Below are positions 1-7,259 of a stretch of DNA of 24,252 bases, in pieces. The first letter of the stretch is position 1. Each line of letters begins with the position of its first letter. A model generated the notes under the pieces. That model did no database searches, was not told the DNA's origin, and saw only the letters and a list, made by a program, of their open reading frames with translations. The stretch is from Bacteroidales bacterium. GTDB lineage: Bacteria > Bacteroidota > Bacteroidia > Bacteroidales > F082. The stretch lies in NCBI GenBank assembly GCA_024689285.1, contig JAILDR010000108.1:1-24252 (forward strand), read 5' to 3'. Made by a program: the position numbers and the translations under genes.

Positions 1-172
1 TTTGATGACCGTTGCTGCTGATGGTTGGCGGACGTTTTCCGTCAATTGCGGCCGCTATATGAGGCAGGAAAGTGTCACCCTCAACGAGCTGGCTGACGTT
101 ATGGATACGATAAGCGTATCAGAGCGTCAGGTTTTCGAAAAAATCAAAAAAGAGTTTCTCAAAAAACAATAA
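1..172 (+). CDS. BtrH_N/DUF4872 family protein, 3' end only
   Basis: This is the C-terminal end (about 56 codons, reading from base 2 to the TAA at 170-172) of a gene that begins before the window. Its residues align without gaps to the ends of the three complete downstream paralogues: an AADxWRxFxVxC block, then RYM, then TLNELADV, then an Fxx-IKKxFLKxx tail. It is therefore a fourth member of the tandem family, at least in its DUF4872-like C-terminal half. The catalytic N-terminal half is outside the window. The next gene starts 12 nt after its stop, so it is probably in the same operon. Confidence 0.85.
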   Translation, partial: LMTVAADGWRTFSVNCGRYMRQESVTLNELADVMDTISVSERQVFEKIKKEFLKKQ

Positions 173-184
173 AACAGTCTCATA

Positions 185-1216
185 ATGATAGAGAACTATC
201 CGAACGGAAGAAGACACCATTGTGAAAGTGGAACGCTGGTCAACATGATGGAATATTATGGTTACAAGATTAGCGAACCGATGGCTTTTGGTATAGGCAG
301 CGGCATCTATCTTATGTATTTCCCGTTATTAAGGTTGAAAGAATCCACGTTGCTTGTAATGCGTTCGCGCCCTTCTTGTATCATCCGTCATTTTGCCAAA
401 CGGATGAACGTGGGCTACCATGAGATGACATTCGGCAACGATTCCCTTAAGGCGGAAAAAGCGTTGGACGAGCTGGTTGCCAAGGGCATTCCCGTAGGAG
501 TACGTGCCAATATATTGGGTTTGAAATATTTGAATGATTTGGGCTTTGATTTGGACTATAACGGGCATCAAATGACAGTTATCGGCAAGGAGGGCACACA
601 ATATATAGTGTCTGATACCGAACCGCTTTTACCTGACGAATACTTCAAAGTTGATGAAGCCATCATGCGAAGCATCAGGTTCAGACCAGGCATTGCAGCG
701 CCTCACGGTTGCATGTTCTATTTTGACCCGCTTCCCGCTGATTACGCTGAAAAGGTCGATGTCAGGGCGGCTACTGTCAAGGGTTTGAAGGAAGCCTGCC
801 AGAATATGGTTTCCATCCCCATGCCTTGGTTTGGATATAAGGGCATACATTTTTTTGCCAACGACCTGCGGAAATGGCCCAAAAAATATACGGAGGAGAA
901 GATAGACTTCATTTTGTTGCATTATTACCGACTCATCGAGCAGGCTGGAACAGGTGGTGCCGGCTATCGCTTCATCTATGCCGATTTCCTAAAGGAAGCG
1001 GCAACGCTGTTTCAGAGTGCTGCTCTTGATGAAAGTGCCGGCCTTATGCGTAAGGCTGCCGACACATGGCGGGTCTTCACCGTCGATTGCAATCGTCATA
1101 TCAACAAGGCGGGCATCACACTGAACGAGATGGCCGATGTTGTCGATGATATTGGGGACCTTGAGCATGATACCTTTGCGAACATCAAAAAGAAATTCTT
1201 GAAAAACATTAAGTAG
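185..1216 (+). CDS. BtrH_N/DUF4872 family papain-like protein, tandem copy 1
   Basis: The 343-aa product has the layout of the BtrH_N domain (residues about 1-150) followed by a DUF4872-like C-terminal half. BtrH of butirosin biosynthesis is an acyltransferase with a papain/C39-like fold that moves a gamma-glutamyl-aminobutyryl group from a carrier protein to an aminoglycoside. Seen here: Cys13 in an HHCESG motif ahead of a helix ending in EYYG, His128 in DYNGH, and Asp144 in VSDTE, the order expected for a Cys-His-Asp triad. No signal peptide or membrane segment is visible, so the protein should be cytoplasmic. The ATG at 185 begins MIENYPN, which matches the other copies and supports this start. 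The substrate is unknown. Family assignment is by recalled motif similarity; acyltransferase activity is inference. Confidence 0.75.
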   Translation: MIENYPNGRRHHCESGTLVNMMEYYGYKISEPMAFGIGSGIYLMYFPLLRLKESTLLVMRSRPSCIIRHFAKRMNVGYHEMTFGNDSLKAEKALDELVAKGIPVGVRANILGLKYLNDLGFDLDYNGHQMTVIGKEGTQYIVSDTEPLLPDEYFKVDEAIMRSIRFRPGIAAPHGCMFYFDPLPADYAEKVDVRAATVKGLKEACQNMVSIPMPWFGYKGIHFFANDLRKWPKKYTEEKIDFILLHYYRLIEQAGTGGAGYRFIYADFLKEAATLFQSAALDESAGLMRKAADTWRVFTVDCNRHINKAGITLNEMADVVDDIGDLEHDTFANIKKKFLKNIK

Positions 1217-1226
1217 GATTAGTTCA

Positions 1227-2267
1227 GTGATAGAGAATTTTCCCAACGAAAGAAGGATGCATTGCGAAACAGGCGTACTCGTCAATATGATGGAGTATTA
1301 TGGTTTCACAATCAGCGAGCCGATGGCCTTCGGCATAGGAAGTGGTTTGTATTTCATGTACTTTCCTTGGATGAAGGTACAGGACTTTATCCTCGTTGTG
1401 ATGCGTACCCGCCCTAAAGAAATCATCCGCCGTTTTGCAAAACGACTGAATTTGGGTTTTCATGAGAAGTCGTTTGGAAACGATGCGGATAAGGCAACCA
1501 AGGCCCTGGATGAGCTTGTGGCAAAGAATATCCCGGTAGGATTGGTGTCAAATCTGTTCGGATTGAAGTATTTGACCAACATAGGGTTTGAATTGGATTA
1601 TAACGGCCATCATTATGTGGTGGTGGGCAAAGAAGGAACGCAATACGTCATTGCTGATACCAACGAGACCCTTCCCAACGACGATTATGTCTACTTGGAA
1701 GAGACTTACCTGCGTTATTCGCGGTTCAGGCCAGGCATATCGGCTCCTCATGGTTGGATGTTCCATATCGACCCTCTTCCTAAAGATTTCTCCCAAAAGA
1801 CGGATTTGCGGCCCGCTGTCTTTGAAGGAATTATGGAAACCTGCAAGAATATGCTGTCGCTCAAGCTGGGGTTTTTCGGAGCAAAAGGCATCCATTATCT
1901 CGCTAACGACATCAGGAAATGGCCAAAAAAATACACGCAACAGAAAATCAACAATCAGCTTTTATGGGATTATCGCATCCTTGAACGCGCGGGCACTGGT
2001 GGTTCGGGCTATCGCTATATCTATGCCGATTTCCTGAAGGAAGCAGCCGTGTTGTTCCAAAGCGAAGTCCTTCACGAATGTGGCAATATGTATTCCAAAG
2101 CTGCCGATTGCTGGCGTCAGTTTACGGTGGGCTGCAACCGTTATATCAGCCGAAAAGGCGTTACCTTGAATGAATTGGCTGACTTTATTGACGAAGCTGC
2201 AGAATATGAAAAACAAACATTTTTAATTATCAAAAACCAATTTTTAAAAAACATCAAAGAACCATGA
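1227..2267 (+). CDS. BtrH_N/DUF4872 family papain-like protein, tandem copy 2
   Basis: This 346-aa paralogue of the preceding gene is clearly similar over its whole length. It starts with GTG at 1227; the resulting N-terminus (MIENFPNERR) lines up exactly with the ATG-started copies, so the GTG start is credible. Cys13 (HCETG), His128 (DYNGHH) and Asp144 (IADT) are kept. The C-terminal half carries the AGTGGSGYRYIYADFLKEA block shared by all complete copies. It starts 10 nt after copy 1 and its TGA overlaps the next ATG by 4 nt (ATGA at 2264-2267), which indicates translational coupling. The tail ends KNIKEP, slightly longer than its siblings. Enzymatic role is inferred from the BtrH family; the substrate is unknown. 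Confidence 0.75.
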   Translation: MIENFPNERRMHCETGVLVNMMEYYGFTISEPMAFGIGSGLYFMYFPWMKVQDFILVVMRTRPKEIIRRFAKRLNLGFHEKSFGNDADKATKALDELVAKNIPVGLVSNLFGLKYLTNIGFELDYNGHHYVVVGKEGTQYVIADTNETLPNDDYVYLEETYLRYSRFRPGISAPHGWMFHIDPLPKDFSQKTDLRPAVFEGIMETCKNMLSLKLGFFGAKGIHYLANDIRKWPKKYTQQKINNQLLWDYRILERAGTGGSGYRYIYADFLKEAAVLFQSEVLHECGNMYSKAADCWRQFTVGCNRYISRKGVTLNELADFIDEAAEYEKQTFLIIKNQFLKNIKEP

Positions 2268-3295
2268 TAGAGAATTATCCAAATCCACGAAGAATGCATT
2301 GCGAAAGCGGTGTGATGGTTAATTTGCTTGAATACTATGGTTATAAAATCAGTGAACCTATGGTGTTTGGCATTGGCGGTGGCATATATTTTTTGTATTT
2401 CCCATGGCTTAAAGTCTTGGATTTCACCCTTGTAGTGATGCGTACAAAACCCACTGAAGTTATACGGCATTTTACTCAAAGGATGAATATAGGCTATCAT
2501 GAACAATCTTTTGGCAGCGACTCCTTCAAGGCAGAAAAGGCTCTGGATGGTTTATTGGCCAAAAATGTTCCCACTGGCCTTGTGGTCAACATATTAGGCC
2601 TTAAGTATTTGAACGACCTCGGTTTCGATTTGGACTACAACGGGCACCACATCGTTGTTGTGGGCAAAGAAGGTTCGAACTACATCATCGCTGATATAGA
2701 CGAAAAGCTTCCCAACGATGATTTGGTCACCTTGGATGAGTCTTATATGCGGCAAGTCAGGTTCCGCAGCGGCATCTCGGCGCCTCATGGACGTATGTTT
2801 TACATCGATCCACTACCATCAGATTTTGCCGACCACGTCGACCTCAAGCAAGCCATCATCAAGGGTCTTGATGAGGCATGCAGGAACATGACGTCGATTC
2901 CCTTCATGTTTTTTGGAATAAAAGGTATGCATTATTTCGCAAAAAACCTCAGAAAATGGGAGAGAAAATTTACACAGGAACATATCGATTATTCCCTTTT
3001 ATGGTACTATAGGATTTTGGAGCAAGCCGGCACAGGTGGTGCAGGCTATCGTTACATGTATGCCGACTTCTTGAAAGAAGCCGCTGGATTTTTCAATAGT
3101 CAGGTGCTCGGGGATTGTGCGGCTAACTACGTCGCTGCTGCTGATACTTGGCGTAAGTTCTCCGTAGGTTGTAACCGCTATATCAATCGGAAGAATATTA
3201 CCATGAATGAATTGGCTGACATTGTTGACGAAGCGGCATACCTCGAGTTTGAGACCTTCAAAAAAATAAAGAAAAACTTTTTGACTTCGTTTTGA
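2264..3295 (+). CDS. BtrH_N/DUF4872 family papain-like protein, tandem copy 3
   Basis: This is the third complete copy (343 aa), starting inside the stop codon of copy 2. Cys13 (HCESG), His128 (DYNGHH) and Asp144 (IADIDE) are again present, so none of the complete copies looks catalytically dead. Variation between copies falls in residues about 37-60 and 160-230, while the regions around Cys13, DYNGH and AGTGGxGYR are nearly invariant. That is what would be expected if the copies share a reaction but differ in acceptor or donor recognition (inference). The stop at 3293-3295 overlaps a possible TTG start of gpsA and lies 11 nt before its ATG, tying the dehydrogenase gene to this array. Confidence 0.75.
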   Translation: MIENYPNPRRMHCESGVMVNLLEYYGYKISEPMVFGIGGGIYFLYFPWLKVLDFTLVVMRTKPTEVIRHFTQRMNIGYHEQSFGSDSFKAEKALDGLLAKNVPTGLVVNILGLKYLNDLGFDLDYNGHHIVVVGKEGSNYIIADIDEKLPNDDLVTLDESYMRQVRFRSGISAPHGRMFYIDPLPSDFADHVDLKQAIIKGLDEACRNMTSIPFMFFGIKGMHYFAKNLRKWERKFTQEHIDYSLLWYYRILEQAGTGGAGYRYMYADFLKEAAGFFNSQVLGDCAANYVAAADTWRKFSVGCNRYINRKNITMNELADIVDEAAYLEFETFKKIKKNFLTSF

Positions 3296-3306
3296 ATATA
3301 CAGAAA

Positions 3307-4314
3307 ATGCTTCCTTTTACAAAGACTTCATATTGTGCCGTTATAGGGCACGGCAGTTGGGCAACGGCACTTGTCAAAGTGTTGACAATGAACGATAAAT
3401 CGGTCGGCTGGTATATTCGTAATGCCGAGGTGCTTGACTCGTTGCGCAACGAAGGTCGCAACTGTCGCTATCTTTCTGAGATTGAGTTTGACAAGAACCG
3501 CATCCATTTCTCCGACGACTTAAATGCCACCGTTTCTGAAGCCGATATTCTGTTGTTGGCCATACCTGCGGCTTATCTGAAGACTTACCTTTCCGAATTG
3601 AGGGTTCCCTTGGATGATAAGGTGGTGGTTTCGGCCATTAAAGGCATCATTCCTGACCAGAACATGTTCGTCACCGACTATCTTAAGCAACACTATGGCC
3701 TTTCAAATTCGCAGGTATGTTTCATTTGTGGCCCTACGCACGCTGAAGAAGTTGGTCACGCGAAGCTCACATATTTGACAATTGCTTGTAACGATATTAG
3801 CAACGCTCGGCTTATGGGTGAAAAACTGAAAGCATCGTTTATCAAGTTGAACTGTTTGCGTGACATTGATTATTTGGAGCATTCTGCTGTGCTGAAAAAC
3901 ATCTATGCCGTCGTGGTGGGCATTGCTGTGGGCATGGGCTATGGCGACAATTTCATTGCCGTATTGGTGTCGAATTGTATCAAGGAGATGTATTTCTTGC
4001 TGGATCCCCAATACGTCAACGACCTGCGAAAATTCAATCCGTCCAATTTCTTTGGCGATCTACTGGTGTCGTGCTATTCAAGCCACAGCCGCAACCGTCA
4101 ATTGGGTATGCTTATCGGTAGAGGCAATACCGTCAGGACGGCCTTGAATGAGATGACAATGGTGGCAGAAGGTTATTTTGCTTCCAAACTGGTGGGTACG
4201 TTTACTGAAGAGCAACGCAAACTCATGCCTGTTGCGGAAACGGCCTATGGCATACTCCATAAAAACCGTCCTGTCCGCAAGGCGATGAGGGATTTGGAAG
4301 AATTAATAAGATAA
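3307..4314 (+). CDS. gpsA: NAD(P)H-dependent glycerol-3-phosphate dehydrogenase
   Basis: GpsA reduces dihydroxyacetone phosphate to sn-glycerol-3-phosphate, the backbone for phospholipid synthesis, in the cytoplasm. The 335-aa product shows the N-terminal dinucleotide-binding loop GHGSWA (residues 14-19), a Rossmann half with LLLAIPAAYL, the SAIKG motif with Lys112, the CGPTHAEE segment, and the C-terminal helical domain beginning at VLKNIYAV, whose Lys197 matches the catalytic lysine of the family. The GDLLVSCYS and SRNRQLG segments match the Bacteroidota form as I recall it. I chose the ATG at 3307; an in-frame TTG at 3292, overlapping the previous stop by 4 nt, would add five residues and cannot be excluded. 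The gene is last in the plus-strand run and ends 8 nt from the convergent zinc-ribbon gene. Confidence 0.9.
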   Translation: MLPFTKTSYCAVIGHGSWATALVKVLTMNDKSVGWYIRNAEVLDSLRNEGRNCRYLSEIEFDKNRIHFSDDLNATVSEADILLLAIPAAYLKTYLSELRVPLDDKVVVSAIKGIIPDQNMFVTDYLKQHYGLSNSQVCFICGPTHAEEVGHAKLTYLTIACNDISNARLMGEKLKASFIKLNCLRDIDYLEHSAVLKNIYAVVVGIAVGMGYGDNFIAVLVSNCIKEMYFLLDPQYVNDLRKFNPSNFFGDLLVSCYSSHSRNRQLGMLIGRGNTVRTALNEMTMVAEGYFASKLVGTFTEEQRKLMPVAETAYGILHKNRPVRKAMRDLEELIR

Positions 4315-4322
4315 GACTTCGC

Positions 4323-5432
4323 TTATTGGTATAGCAGATAATACAGTCCCGCGATAATTCCAGCACCCAATATAATGGCGATAATGACTCGCCAAGCGGA
4401 TACTGGAGCTTTGCCACCCACCTTGCCTGTTTGCCCATTTACGGCAAACTGATAGGTTTTGTCCTTGTATTTGAACGAAGAAAGCCAAACCGGTACCAGC
4501 AAATACTTGTAGGTGATGTTGCTGTAAAGTGTTGAGAATTTGACCCTGTCAGCTCGGTCGGCATTCCAACGTCTCTTGACATAGATCGCGATATCTGACC
4601 ATAAATTAGATTGGATCTTCTGTTGCGCCAAATTCCAACCTTCTTTCAGGCCGATGGAATAACGCTCAGCGATAAAACCTGCTACTATTTGAGGGGAATA
4701 GGGTACCAATTTCGAGAAATCAAAGGGTTCGCAAGCCTTCACTCCAGAGTCTTCTTGACGCTTGGAGGCCATGATGGTCACGTCATCAAAAAACTTTTGA
4801 TACACACCGGAAACATGGTGCCAGTTCGTCTCGATATGAGATCTGCCGTCTTTGTCTTTCACGGTATGGTCATATCCAGCTCGCGCTGTGAACGACGACG
4901 TGGTTTGGGCATCATAGGTCCAGTAGGGCAAATATATGCCTTGGAATGCCGTAGGACGTGCACTCCGTTTGGCTTTTTTGGGCGCAAACCATTTCTTCTT
5001 GAGCCATAAAGTGAAGCATTCAGCAGCATCCTCTTTGATCAAGGTAAAGGGGCATACTGCGCCTGGAGCAATGGTGTTTTCGGTTGCTGCGGGCATTACA
5101 CTGGTGGAGCCGCAGAACGGACATACGGCAGCGGTTTCGAGTGCGTCGTATACAGTTACCGCACCGCATTGTTTACATTGTACCTCTTTTTTCTGTTCAC
5201 CCCATTCGAAACTCTCGGTATGTATGGCCGATTCGAAGTCCATCTCGCAGATTTCATATCCTTGTTCGGGCTTGGGCAATTCGCATGAATAGCCACAATA
5301 CTCACAGAGCATCTTACCTGTTGCTGGGTCGAAAGTCACTGTGGCACCGCAATTCGGACATTTCTTATCGGTGACATCCTCGGTCAACTCGGAAATGATT
5401 TGTTCTTCTTGGTTGTCAGTGTTTTCCGACAT
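4323..5432 (-). CDS. Double zinc-ribbon protein with C-terminal membrane anchor
   Basis: The 369-aa product begins with two four-cysteine zinc ribbons: Cys25/Cys28 with Cys43/Cys46, and Cys86/Cys89 with Cys104/Cys107. A mixed alpha/beta region follows (about 120-340), and one hydrophobic segment near the C-terminus (about 347-367) leaves only a couple of residues beyond it. It resembles proteins annotated as TFIIB-type zinc-ribbon-containing membrane proteins, whose function is not established. The middle contains many aromatic residues (LPYWTYDA, VPVWLSSFKYKDK) but no enzymatic motif I recognise. It begins 17 nt after the proS stop on the same strand and is probably co-transcribed with it. 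No role in translation can be claimed. Confidence 0.7.
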   Translation of the reverse strand: MSENTDNQEEQIISELTEDVTDKKCPNCGATVTFDPATGKMLCEYCGYSCELPKPEQGYEICEMDFESAIHTESFEWGEQKKEVQCKQCGAVTVYDALETAAVCPFCGSTSVMPAATENTIAPGAVCPFTLIKEDAAECFTLWLKKKWFAPKKAKRSARPTAFQGIYLPYWTYDAQTTSSFTARAGYDHTVKDKDGRSHIETNWHHVSGVYQKFFDDVTIMASKRQEDSGVKACEPFDFSKLVPYSPQIVAGFIAERYSIGLKEGWNLAQQKIQSNLWSDIAIYVKRRWNADRADRVKFSTLYSNITYKYLLVPVWLSSFKYKDKTYQFAVNGQTGKVGGKAPVSAWRVIIAIILGAGIIAGLYYLLYQ

Positions 5433-5449
5433 GGGCGTGGGATTTGGAA

Positions 5450-7177
5450 TTAATCTTCAGGCGTCAAGGCGGCAATCATTTCCGCTATCTTGGTTTTCAC
5501 CTCGTTGACGACACTGTCGGGGTTCAGGTCGGCCTTGAAGCTCTTGTCGCGTGCGGCAAACTCGATAGCGTTGCGCTCTAAGGTCTTCGGGCTGACCACG
5601 ATGCGCAGCGGCACACCTAACAGGTCGGCATCAGAGAACATCACCCCTGCACTTATGTTGCGGTCGTCATAAATGACCTCCACCCCGGCTTTCTTCAGGT
5701 CTTCATATATTTTGTCGGCCACGCGGCGCACATTCTCATCTGCCACACGCAGGGCGCAGACCTGTACCTGCCAGGGGGCGATGGTGATGGGCCAGATGGG
5801 ACCGTAGTCGTCGTGACTCACCTCGCATACCGAGGCAATCAAACGTCCTACACCGATGCCGTAGCAACCCATGATGGGGTATTTCAGCGTGTTGTCGCTG
5901 TCCAAGTACTGCATGTTCATCGACTGGGTGTATTTCGTGCCGAGCTGGAAGATGTTGCCTACCTCGATACCGCGGCTGATGGTGATGCTGTGTTTGCCGC
6001 ATACGGGACAGATGCCTCCTGCCGTGGCTTTGGCGATGCTGTCGTATTTCACTTCACCCAGGTCGCGTGCCATGTTCATTCCCTTGTAGTGGTAGTTTAC
6101 CTTGTTGGCACCTGCCACGAAACTGTTGAGGGTTTTCAGCGATTCGTCATATACAACGGTAATGCCTTCGGGCAGACCCTTGGGGCCGATGAAGCCGGCA
6201 CAGATGCCCATTTCTGGAGTGACAGTAGCGGCATGCACCTCGGCACCGATGAGGTTGCGGAGCTTGGTCTCGTTCACCTCAAGGTCGCCACGCAGGAAGA
6301 CGATGACCAGGCTGTCGTCCATATTACGCTGGTAGAGGACGGCTTTGCACGACTGCAGAGGCGACTTGTGCAGGAAGTTGCACACCTCTTCGATGGTCTT
6401 CTGGTCGGGGGTAAGGACCTCTTCCAAGGGTTCGATGGGGTATTCCTCGTTGTGGACGATGCAATCAGCTGCCTCGCTGTTGGAACGGTAGCCGCACTCC
6501 GGACAGATGACGATGGTGTCTTCTCCGATGTCGGTAAGCAGCATAAACTCGTGTGATACGCGTCCGCCCATCATGCCTGAGTCAGACTTCACCGCCACCA
6601 CTTGCGGCACGCCACAGCGGGCGAAAATGCGGTCATACGCGTGGTATGCCTTTTGGTAATACTCTTCCAGGTCTTCCTGAGAAGTATGGAAACTGTAGGC
6701 ATCTTTCATCGTGAATTCGCGTGTGCGGATCAGGCCGCCGCGCGAACGTGGCTCATCACGGAACTTGGTCTGAATCTGGTAAATCATGAAGGGGTACTGT
6801 GTGTAGCTCTTTGCTGCATCGCGGGCCAACTGCACAGCAGCTTCCTCGTGGGTCATACCCAGCACCATGTCGATGCCGTTGCGGTCCTTGAATCTGAGCA
6901 ATTCTGAACCGATGCTGGTGAAACGCCCCGACTCCTGCCACAGCGTGCCGGGCATTACGACGGGGAACATGACTTCCTGTCCGTCGATGCGGTCCATCTC
7001 TTCACGGATGATGTTTTCTATTTTCTTCGCGATGCGTTTGGCTGGCATAAAGAAGGAAAACAGGCCGGTTCCCACCGACTTGATGTAACCGCCACGCACC
7101 ATCAAAGCCTGACTGTCGAATACGCAGTCGGCTGGTGCTTTCTTAAAACGCTCTCCTAATAAGGTTGCTACTTTCAT
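5450..7177 (-). CDS. proS: Prolyl-tRNA synthetase, long bacterial type with editing domain
   Basis: ProS attaches proline to tRNA-Pro in the cytoplasm. At 575 aa the protein has the length of the classical bacterial enzyme with an inserted editing domain. Visible are the N-terminal MxxVGxGLFSFFMP region, class II motif 2 spanning about 137-164 (FRDEPRSR, then TREFTMKDAYSFH), an inserted YbaK-like editing domain at about 230-385 ending in VAGAN, the GIEVGNIFQLGTKY segment, motif 3 (GCYGIGVGRL, about 437-446) and the C-terminal anticodon-binding domain. Cys pairs at 225/228 and 390/393 flank the editing insertion and may bind zinc. The ATG at 7177 follows a clear -7 box at 7216-7223. From memory, many Bacteroidales carry the shorter archaeal/eukaryotic-type ProRS instead, so this form deserves notice. 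The gene looks richer in G and C than its neighbours. Confidence 0.95.
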   Translation of the reverse strand: MKVATLLGERFKKAPADCVFDSQALMVRGGYIKSVGTGLFSFFMPAKRIAKKIENIIREEMDRIDGQEVMFPVVMPGTLWQESGRFTSIGSELLRFKDRNGIDMVLGMTHEEAAVQLARDAAKSYTQYPFMIYQIQTKFRDEPRSRGGLIRTREFTMKDAYSFHTSQEDLEEYYQKAYHAYDRIFARCGVPQVVAVKSDSGMMGGRVSHEFMLLTDIGEDTIVICPECGYRSNSEAADCIVHNEEYPIEPLEEVLTPDQKTIEEVCNFLHKSPLQSCKAVLYQRNMDDSLVIVFLRGDLEVNETKLRNLIGAEVHAATVTPEMGICAGFIGPKGLPEGITVVYDESLKTLNSFVAGANKVNYHYKGMNMARDLGEVKYDSIAKATAGGICPVCGKHSITISRGIEVGNIFQLGTKYTQSMNMQYLDSDNTLKYPIMGCYGIGVGRLIASVCEVSHDDYGPIWPITIAPWQVQVCALRVADENVRRVADKIYEDLKKAGVEVIYDDRNISAGVMFSDADLLGVPLRIVVSPKTLERNAIEFAARDKSFKADLNPDSVVNEVKTKIAEMIAALTPED

Positions 7178-7215
7178 ATCACGTTGTCTTTTGTTTTTTC
7201 ATATGATTTGGGCTG

Positions 7216-7223
7216 CAAAGGTA
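7216..7223 (-). promoter_or_regulatory. Bacteroidota -7 promoter box of proS
   Basis: On the minus strand this reads TACCTTTG, a full match to the TAnnTTTG consensus, within AATTCCCTACCTTTGCAG (7213-7230). It lies 38 nt before the proS ATG. No clear -33 TTG is visible upstream. An almost identical block precedes the DUF4175-like gene at 16944-16961. Confidence 0.6.
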
Positions 7224-7259
7224 GGGAATTTTTTGGGATTATAGCGTAAGCACCTTCTT

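Noticed and set aside
1224..1463. Minus-strand frames within the BtrH-like array
   Set aside because: All lie antisense to intact paralogues and recur at matching places because the copies are similar in sequence.
1588..2037. 149-codon plus-strand frame inside tandem copy 2
   Set aside because: It is a shifted frame of a well-conserved paralogue whose main frame is intact and matches its neighbours over the full length.
4301..4326. Bidirectional terminator between gpsA and the zinc-ribbon gene
   Set aside because: Only a short AT-rich stem (ATAAG with CTTAT) is present, with no U-tract on either side; too weak to call.
5813..6556. 247-codon open frame on the plus strand
   Set aside because: It lies wholly antisense to proS in a GC-rich stretch and has no recognisable domain.
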